Origin: Glycine soja
Taxonomy: Eukaryota; Streptophyta; Magnoliopsida; Fabales; Fabaceae
NCBI RefSeq assembly: GCF_004193775.1
Contig: NC_041005.1
Location: 5,768,501-5,832,500 of the forward strand
Direction: 5' to 3'
DNA: 64,000 nucleotides
Shown: piece by piece, positions 37,801-50,100 of the stretch
Position numbering within the stretch: position 1 is the first letter of the stretch
Layout of the letters: each line of letters starts with the position of its first letter
The notes under the pieces: generated by a model
Seen by the model: the letters and a program-made list of their open reading frames with translations, nothing else
Told to the model about the DNA's origin: nothing
Database searches by the model: none
Program-made: the position numbers and the translations under genes

Positions 37801-39105
37801 TTTTTTGCTTTTAATATCGTCAAAAAAAAGTTGAGCTTAAATCATCACCAACACAAGAAACAAGTGACTTGTTTCAGTGAAACATCTTATTTACTTTGGG
37901 CTAAGCTTTTTTTTATATATTCATTATTAGATTTTATAAAGTTTTCTTCGTATTTTTAGTTTTAGACTTAGTCATAAGACCTTCAATATCACACAAAGAA
38001 TCTTTGGATTGACTTATTGGAACTCTATCAATTTTAAATTCAAATTCTTTATATTTATTATGTAAATAGTTTTTATTATTTAAAATATTCATTGATCCAT
38101 ACTTTTTTTAGTATACTTTAGTTAATTGTTCTAAACCACCAATGAACTAGCATATGGTTGTTACAACTTAATAAGTATTGGTAAGTTTGAGTAGTAAATA
38201 TATGTTAAATATTTTGAAAAAAAAATTATTGTCTATGATAATTACACCCCGACTCAAACATGATTATTTATAGTAAAAATCACTTACTTCACTTACTGTT
38301 TTCTAAAAAAAAATCACAGATAAGTTGAATCAAATAGTCATGTAGAAAATACTAGTAAAATGTTTTTTTATTCAAAATTATTAGAAATTAAAAAATAAGA
38401 GTAGTAAATGTAACCCATTCCTATATAAATACATATATCTAAGTAATACATTATTTACCAATTGTATAAAGCATTCTAACAAATAAGTTTTACCCGTTCA
38501 ATATTTTCCCTCTAAAAACACAAATTGATGCAAACAAGATTAGCCAAGTCCCAAAAGTGAACATTTTCAGCATAATTCTTCAGAATTATATTCAATTGTC
38601 ATTAAAAAAAAACATTCAATTGCCGTTAAAATTAGACCAAAGCTTATTCATTCAAGTGATAAAGAGCTTAGTTTTTCTTAAGATTTAAATTTTAATTTTT
38701 GTGAATGAAAAAAAAAATACTACAAAATTTTTATCTCTTTATTGAGGCTTCCTTAACTACGACTATATTACGTTATTTCAATGCAAAATTTATATACGAT
38801 ATGTTTAGTTGGGAGAAAACAAAACATAGATAATTATGTGCTTTCTTTTACTTGCTTGAGAAAAATATTGATTTCTAAAAAGAAATAATCTTTTTTTTTT
38901 TATTTTCTTTCGAATTAAATTATTTTTTTTCTTTTTCTTCACAATACCAAACATTGGATAAATGTCTTAGATAGAAAAATATACTTGTAGAGTTAGGGCT
39001 TTTAATATTGTCTTTTAAGTTGAGCTCAAATCATCACCAACATGAGAAAAAAGTTACTTATTTTGGTGAAGTATATGATCTACTTTTGGCTAATTTTATT
39101 TTTTT
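37801..39105. repeat. Pair of diverged direct repeats about 1.2 kb apart
   Basis: Segments at about 37801-37915 and 38995-39105 share GCTTTTAATAT, GTTGAGCT, AAATCATCACCAACA, GAAA, AGT.ACTT.TTT and TTTGGGCTAA or TTTTGGCTAA in the same order, at roughly 75-80 percent identity. They may be two copies of one transposon or the ends of a decayed one. Confidence 0.6.
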
Positions 39106-40683
39106 TATCTTAATCCTTTGGTTCAAAAAAAAAAAAAACTCTGACTAACCTGGAGATCAATCAAAAGATAAATAAATCAAAAATTATTTTGGTCAGGGAT
39201 TGAATTTAAATAATACCCAAATAATTTAATATTAACTTTAACGCATTAATTATTTGTATCTAAATATTTAGTTTTAATTTTTTTATTATTAGAAAGCATG
39301 GTAGAGATATCATGTATTTTTTTAATAGAAAATAGAGATATCGTAAAATAATGCTATGTTTTTTTTAGTATTGTTATAATGAATAATATAAAAAATCTAA
39401 CTCAACCTCAAAAACTAGTTTAAGGGTGAGGGTTACTCCTTATTTATATATTCTAATTTATTTTTATTTTTAGACGATGTGGGACTTAAATATTTTCCAA
39501 CGATTATTTTTATTTTTAATTACTCAATCATCATTTTTTAGAACCACCAGTAACAAAACTGTTATTATTAGAGTTTATTCATAAATAAATAGGTAGTTAT
39601 CTATGATAAATAAGTCAAAGCCTACTTCTCTTTATGCCGACAAAGCTATTAGTTCCGTTGGATAAGAAGTACCTTGCAAGCATGTTTATCAGCAACGAAA
39701 TTCCAAAAATACTAGTTGTTTATTCTTCGTCTTTTGCTCCAAATTTGTTAAATTGGTTATAAAAGTAGCATCTTGTTCACATGTTATCCTAAAATTTTGA
39801 CTTGTTTTGTAAGCAATTACCCATATCTTTCTATAAATGAATGTAACCCTAGAAGTACTTTGGAAAAGTAGTTGATGTTAAGCTAAAATTTTTGTCTCGC
39901 CATCCACGTGTAGCTCTTTTTTTTTTTCAATGAACTTGGTCAGGTGCGATGGTAAGAGCCGAGGAAAGAGAAAAAACGAAATTAAACGCGTCATGGTACT
40001 ATATCCGAATGGTGCCAATCTTTATATTTTTTTTCATAATATAGGGGGACAATTTTGACCCACAAAAATTCATAAACAACTCATTTTTCATAAATTGTTC
40101 TTTCGGATGTGTACCCTTGAAAAAGTAATATGACAAAAAAATTCAGATTTAAGTTATTGATAAATTTGGTAAATATTTTGTATAATAACATACTTAAATA
40201 CTAAAACCAATCAGAAATCAGACATTCAAGGCAATTATTTGCAAAACTAATAAAAAAATAATTGAAAACTAGAATAATCATACAACGTTACTTATGGAAA
40301 TGAATGAATCCTCTTATTTGAAACTCACATTAAGGAAGTCCAAATTTTCATCCAAGATACATGGAGAGACTGCGACAAGTGTGTCCTCTACTATGCAAGG
40401 CGAGATTGCTGCAAACACGGCAAGCAATAGGAAGCACCAAAAACAAGATGCTAAACTCAACCATTAATTAATTTAAAAGTAAATAAAGATGGATTTGCCT
40501 CTTTCACGGGTCCAACCTATAACTCTAACCATTTTCTCCTATTTACTCCTTTTACATTTCAAGCTTTTCTGCTTCCTCATAGTATCTCTCTCTATATTCC
40601 TTCCTTTAGTTCTAAGTCGAGAGACTTTATAATTTAAGTAAGAGGGTGTTCGTGGAAGGTTTTTAATTGTCTCAACTCTCACC

Positions 40684-41265
40684 ATGAGGACCACTTGCTT
40701 ACTAAGCCTTCCCCCTCTTACTTCAAACCAACCCTCCAACGCTTCTTTCAACCCCGCAAAGCCACCTCAACTTTCATCGTAAGTTTAATTTAATGTTTCT
40801 TTCTACATATGTTTTTTCTTTTGTTGGGTCACAATTTACATGTCATGTACGTGACTCATGTCACTAACATTTTAACACAACTAAATGACACCGTGTGCGT
40901 TGTAAAGGGTGAAAAACGAAACATGTTGGAAGAGGCAATGCGTTATGATGGGAGTGGCATCCATAATTGGACTAGAAATGTGCAATTTAGTGGCACTGGC
41001 CCACGAAGCAATTGAAATCACAACTATGCCAATTGGTAACCAAGTAGTATCAAATAGCAATTCTTATGGTGGCGCCAAATGGAGCCAGAAAAGAACGTGC
41101 TCACCTTGGCAAGGCAACTCGCTCGAAACCATCATGCCGGAGAACCTTCCCCGGCCGTCGGCACGGCGGCGATACGAGGCTGTTCGTTCCTCCACCAAGA
41201 CTGTGCCACCGCCCTCAGCCCCGATCATAGTCCAAAGCAACAAGGGCAGCTGCTTCTCCATGTGA
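40684..41265 (+). CDS. CV: CHLOROPLAST VESICULATION (CV) homologue
   Basis: Two exons, 40684-40778 and 40908-41265, give 150 residues; the donor is TC|GTAAGT and the acceptor TTGTAAAG. The leader MRTTCLLSLPPLTSN is Ser/Thr/Pro-rich without acidic residues, as in a chloroplast transit peptide. A hydrophobic segment follows at about 44-63 (VMMGVASIIGLEMCNLVALA). The C-terminal half carries the block I associate with CV: CSPWQGNSLETIMPENLP at 96-113, then RPSARRRYE to 122. In Arabidopsis (At2g25625) CV enters chloroplasts during senescence or stress, destabilises photosystem components and drives vesicles carrying stromal and thylakoid proteins to the vacuole. The position next to a DBP1-like PP2C supports orthology. 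It is more GC-rich than its flanks. The assignment rests on memory of the conserved block and on synteny; the rest of the protein is poorly conserved in the family. Confidence 0.85.
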
Positions 41266-41639
41266 AAAATACGCAATCAAATCAATTACTTGTACATAAC
41301 TATTGTTAACTTAATTGCTTGCCCTTTTACACAAATTTAATTTCATAATCATATTGATATGTCACGTTTTTTTTTTGTTTTTTTTCATTTATGAAAACTC
41401 CAAAAATATCTAACGAATTATTGTATGTAATGAATAGTAGTACTCGATTGGATTTATGCAGTTTTAGTGATTGTAGTACAGATTTCTAATTCCTTATCCA
41501 ACTTAAACCATGCACAAGCATTGTACTACACTGCTTCTTCTTGTTCGGCCTTCCTAAGCCCACTAATTTTATAGGCCTAAAGCCCTACACGCTTTCTATT
41601 GGATTGGTTCATCAGGCCATTATCGCTGACACACATTCT
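41266..41639. other. 3' flank of CV
   Basis: It contains the presumed 3' UTR of CV and AT-rich sequence. Nothing else is recognisable. Confidence 0.5.
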
Positions 41640-41650
41640 TCGTTAATTTG

Positions 41651-41912
41651 GAGTGCTGTTAGGTGCACCCAGCATTATTGTTGCTGGTGCACCAGTACTA
41701 ACCACGAAAAGACAGAAATATCCTTTACGGATCAACTTGATCCGTAATCAACTTAATCCGTAAAAGACTTATGGATCAAGTTGATCCGTAATTCTTAAAA
41801 ATCAACTTACGGATCAACTTAATCGTAAGGGAAGAAATTAGCAAGGACAATTTTATCATTTTTAAATAATGCTGGGTGCACCAACAATAATGTTGGGTGC
41901 ACCTAGCAACAC
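41651..41912. mobile_element. MULE-like MITE with terminal inverted repeats and 11-bp duplication
   Basis: The left end reads GTTAGGTGCACCCAGCATTA then TTGTTG. The right end, in reverse complement, reads GCTAGGTGCACCCAACATTA then TTGTTG, so about 30 bases pair with few mismatches. Flanks are TCGTTAATTTG (41640-41650) and TCGTTCATTTG (41913-41923), matching at 10 of 11 bases, the duplication size expected for Mutator-like elements. The interior holds three palindromic copies of TTACGGATCAACTTGATCCG or variants. There is no coding capacity. Confidence 0.82.
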
Positions 41913-41923
41913 TCGTTCATTTG

Positions 41924-44900
41924 CTGCTACATATATTCTAAATCCATTGTCTATAAAAAAAATAGTTAATTTCCAAATACATGGAGCAATTATTAGATAG
42001 TCATTGATCACCTATTTATGGTTCTAACTCATTTTTATGTGATACATTTAATTTTTTTAATTTAAAAAATAATCTATTATATATATATGAAAATTTTATT
42101 TCATGGAATGATGTTCCATGATAATTGGATATTTATTCCTTCCAAAAATTATTGAATAAGATTATTTTATTTTAAATTCAAACAAATATAATTACAAATT
42201 AAATTCAATCAATTAACATTAATATAATAAATTCAAGTTAATAATTAATTAATCAATAGATTGATGTTAATATATTAATATAATAAGTTAATTACTGATA
42301 AGTTAATTATCATTCAGCTATCAATACATAAATTAATTTGATTTTTTACATTTTATGAATTCACATATATGAAAAATATACATTACGTGAATTGTTAGCA
42401 TGTTGAAATATTTAGAAGAATTAATAGTTACGTTATATGCAAAATATATTGATATATATGAAAAAATAATCAACACTAATAAATTTGTGTTACATTGATA
42501 ATCGAGTGATACATTGAATATATTTAATTTTAAACTTTATTATATTTTTTACAGTCAAGATTTATTATAATAAATTACATTAACCATGATTTTAATAATT
42601 TATACTATATTCAATCAAATAGAATTTTTTTATCAATATGTTTATTCTACATGTGATTTATCTCTCTCGTTTATGTTTTAGTTTTATTTACATTTAAAAA
42701 AAAACATGATAGGAATATATAATCAATATTTATTCTAATTAAATATATATCTTAAATTCTTAATTTTCATAACTTAAAAATTCTTATTGTAATAAATTAA
42801 AATATCAATAGATTTATATAATTATCAATTTAATATATAATATTTTTTAATTTTTTATTCATGGTCAACCATTTAATTATAAAATTTTAAAAATATATTT
42901 TAATATAGTAAATTGTTTCATATTTAGTTAAAAATATTATGAAAAAAATGTATAGTAAATTATTTCATATTTAATTAAAAATAATATGCATAACTAACAA
43001 AGAAATTTATACTCACAGACATTCCTTGATAAAATTCATATTAAATATTAAATGAGTATCTTTAGGAAAGACTCACGGATAATGAGTACAATTATATATG
43101 TATTTTTTTCACTGCCTGTATATTAATGGACATGGGGCAAGTACCATGGTATTTGTACCTAGAAATATGTGTTGTCCATTAATATTAAAATACTTAAATA
43201 TTATTTATTTTTTTACTATGTTTAAATATGTAAATATTCTTAATATTTTTTTTTTACCTATGTTTTGGAGTATAATTTTATTTGGACTTATATTTGGATG
43301 TATTTTTGTTTGAGTTTATATTTTAAAGAGTAAATTTTAGATATTTTTGTTTGGAGTACACTAAATTTATTTATTTAGAATTATTCATGGGCATTTTTAA
43401 TTGTGCAGATTGTAGAATATTTGAATAATTTTAGTTGTAACAATTAAAATTATTTTTTTTCAAGAAAATATTAAAAATTACAATAAAAATGTTTGTTAAA
43501 ATATTTATAAATTATTTTCTTATCTTGGCAAAAATATCTATGGATATTCCGGATATTAAAAAAATCCACTGGTATCCATTTAATTTAATGTGTATCATGC
43601 TGTTAACATACAAGTACATGACAAATATTTATTTGGTGAGGCCGATAAAAGTTTATTATTGTATGTGCCCGCTTCGCCCATTGTCATCCCTTGGCACGAT
43701 CTCAATTTTTTTAAGAAAAAAATTCAATAAGCCACTTATAATATGAAAATATTTATATTTATATATATATATATATATATGGATATTCATAATTATCTTT
43801 TTTTTTACATACATACATATATACTAACATATATAAAAATTTAAAAATAATTGATAAATATATTATAAAAAATATAATAAAATAAGAAAATAATAAATTA
43901 TAAACTTAATACCCGTGCACAGGATATTATGATAGTAACATTTAATTATGTGCTATGTAACGAATGATCAAAAGTAGAGAACAATTGTGGTTCAAAACAA
44001 CTTAATAATTTCTCCCATACAACACAATATTGTGTTGCACTGTAATTCTTGAATCACATTCCAATGAGAGCTATTTTGTCTCCTTATTCATTAATTTAAA
44101 TTCAAAACTAACAATAATAATTAACTTCATACTCTTTTTCTGTAGTTTAACTATGAAAAGGGTTATTTTAGTAAACTTAACTGAAATAAGTTATCTTAGA
44201 ATTATTTTCCACTTAGCATATTTAAATATTAAACTTATTTCACATGACAGATAAATAATTTTGAAAATAATCTCATGTAACCGCACTCTAAGACATTAAG
44301 AATTACTTTTGCTCGAGATTAATACTTTAATGTAAAAGCTAAAAGTACACTAAAATAAAATAAAAAAAGCACCAATCTTAAGCTAAATATAGGTCGGACA
44401 CGAGCATACCTAGAACAAGGCTAAATGGGCCTGGCCTCATCTCAATCAAGATACTAAAGCCTGAGGCAATCACCACGAGACTGGCATTGCTATGCCCACC
44501 CTGTAAAATTCCTGATATACCAAGAAATTGTGTGCGAATCCCAATTTATCCTTTATGCTTGGGTCATTAATTTTAAATTATCCGTAAAAAAAATTTAAAA
44601 AATCTGTTTGAGACTTATGAATTGTCTAATTGGTATTAATTTCACAGAAGAACAAAATGGGAATCACGCATAATTGTTAGGTGTACCAACAATTTTGCTA
44701 GGTGCTGGTACCAACGCCCTCACATGAAACCTGGTAGTCCTTAATTTTTCTGGCTGGACCCAACAAAGCCCTTCCAGTTCAATAGACAATAGGGTAATGG
44801 TTCACGAGTAAAGATCAAGATTTGTTTCCTAAAAATATAAAATTAAGAGATAAATTTATATTTTTTTATACCATGATATTCATACAAAATATCTACTGAT

Positions 44901-45156
44901 ATTATTGATGACTATTTTTTTGTTAGAAAATCTAATTTATAACTTAGTAGGATCTATCATTTTAATTAATTTTTTCATCTATAATACTTAAACACAAGAT
45001 TTTATTCAAGAGGTCTGAATTAAGTACCACTCGAATAATTATGTTAGTAAAAGACTAATATTTATGTTAGTTACTTTGGCTTAATTTATAAAAGTTAGAA
45101 AATTAAATCAATTTTGTTAAACTTTAAAAGATGTCATGTAATTAGTTATTAAAAAA
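41924..45156. other. AT-rich intergenic
   Basis: Very AT-rich with no supported gene. A (TA)n microsatellite lies at 43760-43780. Near 44678-44715, GTTAGGTGTACCAACAATTTT and GCTAGGTGCTGGTACC resemble the terminal repeat of the MITE at 41651-41912 and may be a decayed relative. Confidence 0.5.
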
Positions 45157-45520
45157 GCTTAATTATCAATTTGGTCCTTAAATCATTTTAAATGGTTCAA
45201 TTTGGTCTCCAAATTTTAAAAGGGTTCAATTTAATCCTCAAGATCTAAAAATTGAATCAATTTGATTCTCAAATTTTTTAAAGGTTTAATTTGATCTTCA
45301 AATTCTCAAAAATGAATCAATTTGATTATCAAATTTTTAAAAGCTTGAGGACCTAATTGGAAAGTTCAAAATAATTTAAAGACTAAATTGATTCATTTTT
45401 TAAAACTTGAGAATCAAATTAAACTTTTTAAAAACTTGAGGACCAAATTAAATTTTTTAAAATTTTGGGAATCAAATTAAATAATTTAAAATAATTTGAG
45501 GACCAAATTCATAATTAAGC
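45157..45520. mobile_element. 364-bp foldback element
   Basis: The left end reads GCTTAATTATCAATTTGGTC and the right end, in reverse complement, GCTTAATTATGAATTTGGTC. Pairing continues through most of the element, whose left half repeats AATTTGGTC or AATTTGATC about every 40-50 bases and whose right half repeats the complementary GACCAAATT or GAATCAAATT. It would fold into one long imperfect hairpin. No ORF is present and I could not fix a duplication. Confidence 0.75.
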
Positions 45521-46763
45521 CATTTTGAAATGGATACTTGGTTGTATAACTATGGACAAAAAAAAATGTTGTATAACTAGTTTGTCAGGTGTGGTTGGGA
45601 AGGTTCTTATTCTGTCAATTAGAATAAGCTAAATTGATCGAATCCAACAATATTAAGCAATCTTTTGTATACTTTTAAAAGTATTTTTATAAGAATTTAT
45701 TTAAATATACTAAAGATGATCAAATATTTAAAAAATGTTTAAAATATAAAAATAATTGTGGTTTTTCCCCAAGTTAAAAATGCATTTTCTTAAAATACGT
45801 GAGATGATAAGAGTGAGAGTACGAATATTAAGTTAATAATATGATCTATATGAAATTAAAGTTAGAAAATATATATCAAATTAATTATTTAATTACGTCG
45901 AATCAGTAAAATTATCTATCTAATATCTTAAATTTCTTATTTAAGCTAAACAACTAATCATACTAATAGTATATCCAATGGAATTTTTTTAAGTTACTTT
46001 TTATAGGTTTCATATTATTTTTTATGATATGATAAGAAATTTATATACAATTTCACTCCAAAAGTCCAAAAATAAAAAACTTTAAGAAATTTAAAAAAAC
46101 CCATATTTTTATATTTTTTATTTTCACTTAATTATAGTTTAATTATAATATTATTGTGTTAGATGAATACTATTTTTATTATTAAGAAACAATTTCTTAC
46201 AGAAAATACATATTTATTTGTAAGAAACTCTTCTCACCACATAGATTTACTCCAATAGAAAAGAAATTATAAGAAATAATTTTTTTTACTTAAGAAATCC
46301 TTCAAGAAATTATATTAATTTTTTTTTATAATCAGTGGAGACTCTTCTACCCGCTAAATAGATGGGGAAAAAGAAAGAAAGTAGAATTACACGTTACTTA
46401 CAAAAGTTTAACTGAATTAAAAAGTTATGGATAATGTTACGAGTTTAACTGTTGCAAAAAAAATAAATTAAACAGACAATTAATTTAAAATAATCATTAT
46501 GATAAATTCAAAATAATTATTCTAAAAATAAACAAACTTATAATGTATAATTATCTATGACTGAAGTGTTCAATAATATTATTTTTTTTTCTCTTTTTCT
46601 ATCACATTTTATTATTTATTATATTAATTTTTTTTTCCTTTATCTCTCTGAAGTGTTCAATTAATTTTAGATGTTTAAAGATTTTTTTTTCCAGATTAGA
46701 TAGAATGAAAAGTATCATTGTGTTAGACTTTGGATGTAAACTAGGCAAGATCTACATATTTTA
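45521..46763. other. AT-rich intergenic
   Basis: No gene, no obvious repeat end and no other feature seen. Confidence 0.5.
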
Positions 46764-47158
46764 GGGTGTGTTTGGTTTGCATTTTCATTTCCTGTTTCCA
46801 TTTTCTGAAAATTGTTTTCATTTTTAAAAGATTTGAATTCTAAAAATATGTTTAGTTTGATTTCTTGTTTTCTATTTTCATGAAATAAAAATATTGAAAA
46901 TTTATGATATATTGACTTATTTTCTTTTTGTATTTTTAGATTTGCTTAAAACTACATTCATTGTCACCGCAATTTCATTTTAACTAAAATGAGATTTCTG
47001 TTCTCAACTGAAAATAGTGAAAACGAAAATTTATTATTTTCATTTTCTAGTTGTTTCCTGTTTTCATTTTGTTTTCAGAAATCAAACCAAACACATTTTC
47101 ATTACCATTTTTTGTTTTAAATAAAAATGAAAACAGAAAACAACCAAACCAAACACCC
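46764..47158. mobile_element. Tourist-like MITE (PIF/Harbinger type)
   Basis: The left end GGGTGTGTTTGGTTTGCATT and the right end, in reverse complement GGGTGTTTGGTTTGGTTGTT, form inverted repeats, both followed by TTTTC-rich sequence. TTA precedes the left end and ATTA follows the right end, which fits the 3-bp TTA duplication of this superfamily. The 395-bp interior is made of inverted TTTTCATTTT and AAAATGAAAA tracts and encodes nothing. Confidence 0.7.
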
Positions 47159-50100
47159 ATTAGGTTTTGTTTGTATCCTTTTCTAGTCAATTCCATGATT
47201 CGTCCAATTTATTTCGAATCTCCCTCACTTGTTTCTACCTATCTACGTAGCGACTAGCGGGGGACCTTTAATTAATTAACCACAGTAGACATGCACAATG
47301 TAATATTTGAGGTGAAACTAAGCGGATAAGAGAGAAATTTGTTAATTTTTTAGGAATTATATGTTAGGAAACTTATTTTCTCATATTTAATATGTATTTA
47401 AAAAAATTATATTTATGGAAAATGGTATTTTTTGGAAATATTTTTTAATCAGTTTTTTCATAATTTTTTTTTTATGAAAATGTGATAATCTTATTTTTTT
47501 CAAGTTTAATTTTATTATAATAAAAATATTTTATTATTTTTTATTATAATGTGATAAATAATCTATAAAAATATGTGTAACTCTTTTGATTTCTAAAAAA
47601 TTCATTTTAAAATTTTTTAATCGTCAATCAAATAAATTTAATTCATTTACGGAAAACATAATTGATAGATTTATGATTTTTAGGAATCATAATTTTTAAA
47701 GATGAAAAAACTTCTTTTCTACCAAACAAACATTGAGTGGTTTTGTTTCTTATTTGGTGGACTGCCGCAAAAAAATTCTTTACTAATCGCACCTAATTAA
47801 CAAGACATATATATATGGTATTTAGCATTTTAAATGATAACTTATGATCCTTTTGTACTTCTTTATATTTTCTTTCTAAGTTGTAAATGTGTTTTAGAGA
47901 TCTGATTTTGGTTACGACTTTAACTTGTGAAAAAACACATCGCATGTAACTGCCCCAAAACCATCCCTTTTAATAAAAAAAACAAACTTAATAGGAAACA
48001 ATTACAAGTCACCTAATAATGATTTATTCAGAATCAAACTCAAATCTGTAGTATATGTAGAAAGTTGATTTATTAATACTCATTAAATAATAAAATCGAC
48101 ATAAAGAATTTAAAAAGTAACTGCACAGAACTTTCTTTGCTTCCATAATTTCACTGAATCATTATGAGTACATTCAAGATCGAAACACATGCCTTATGAT
48201 TGTTGATTTAATATTTTATATTTTTATTCAACAACATGGCTCGAATATGTAATTTGGCCCCTACATTACATGGGGCCAAACTCGTTATGAAGCAAACACC
48301 TGTATCGCCTAAGTATGGGAATGGCACAAACCATGTGACGATAGTCTTTCAATGTCTAAATGGTAAGACAATTTTTTAAAGAGGAATTACTGTATAACCC
48401 ATAAGGAATTCTCTGGATATTCTTTCTTCTTCTTCTTCATATTTATTTACTTTGGGTTAAATATGCACAATTATGTATAATGGGGCATATTGTTGGCTAT
48501 ATTATTATTTTTACTTGTTTTCCTTTCCTCCTTAACTAAATGATAAAAAATTTAAAAACTTAAGTGTTTGTCACCTAATCCAAACAATACACAGTCGAAC
48601 GAAAAAGAGCAAAATTATCAATGATTGATAGATGCACATGCATGATTGTTTATATGGAAATAGCATGAAATGATGAAAAAGCAAACTGATAAAAGAACCA
48701 AGTATCAGTAGCTTCTGTTTTGGTTTACACGAAGAATCGGTAGCTAGCTAGCTACTGAGATAGTGCGCAATACGTACCTACCAAGTGGGAAACAAATTTT
48801 TTTGATAGTACGCTGTCGTCCCTATATGAAAGTTGCCAACTTGCCATGCCACAAATAATAACACTGAAACAAGGAAGAGTTATATAGCATAACTAGAAAT
48901 TCATGCTGCTAACTAGCAACATGGATCACTCTTCATCTCTAAGTGATCCTTTTAAACCGGGATATTTCTCAACCCAGAGAGTTGGTGACTAATTCTTTCA
49001 AAATATAAGGATCATCATCACCAAAAAAATATTGTCTTTCTTATAATATAATTTTATTTCATACAGAAATTCAACTATTAACAACATATTTAGTTTAATT
49101 TGTCCTTACTGAACCTTTTTATGCAACATCACATTGATAATATATGCATCAACTTTAACACGGGGGGCCTCACGCCTTTGCCTCACATAGTCATTCCATA
49201 TGTCAAATACTTATTATAGTCATAATATATGTGCAAAATACATAATTTCCTGGAAACTAAATTTTGTTTCTTTTGTCGGCTACCATCTTTGCTTCGATGG
49301 GGTGGGGACTCGGTGGGGTGGTGCGAGGGGGAATTCATATGATTCATGATTCAAGATTCAAATATCCATCATAAGATCTTAGTTTGCCATGTGCGCAGAA
49401 AAAAAGTAACAAGGGAGGACTTGATATATGTTTCTTATGAGTAATGACAAAAATAAACAATCAGTACACAAATATATAAATGATATAATCATCATAAAAT
49501 CTTGTTAAGCAATATTCTTAGAACATTAATTAAAAAACTAAAAAAAATATTATAGAAATCATACGAGGGTAAAAAAAAATTATAAATATCATAATTTTGT
49601 GTATTTTAATAAAAAGATTAATATTTTTAATTTTTTAATTAATATTCTAATAATAATGATTAACATTTGTTATTATAACATTTCTTTAATAATGAACTCT
49701 TTATGTCAAAAAAGAAATACAATAAATAACTTATCAGAAATAAACGAAGAAATATATTTTATGAAATGAATAAAATTAATGGATGTATACTCCAATTTTT
49801 AATATAGTAACTCCTTCAAATATATATATGCTGTTACCCTCCATACATCGTAGAAAAAGTTAATACAATAAAAAATGGAGAAAATCTCCCTATTTTTGAA
49901 GATATGCAATCAACACAACCAAACTAACGTTTTTTGTTAAAATCCACACCGTTTCCTGAAATTCAAGCAGGTCATGAATTAATATATGTGTGTGTGTATT
50001 GCTGCATATATCAATTTAGAGATAAATTACACACAGTGTAGCTAGAAATAATTAAATTAAACCTGCATTTTAGAGTTGGAAAATGATAAATGCATTTGAA

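Larger units (their letters stand above)
36727..40683. other. Intergenic, divergent promoter region of PP2C and CV
   Basis: The PP2C and CV genes diverge from this 4-kb region. Apart from the GA tract at 36928-36957 it is AT-rich. A diverged direct repeat occurs at about 37801-37915 and 38995-39105. GATGTGGGACTTAAATATTTTC near 39476 resembles a common dispersed repeat end. No ORF is supported. Confidence 0.55.
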
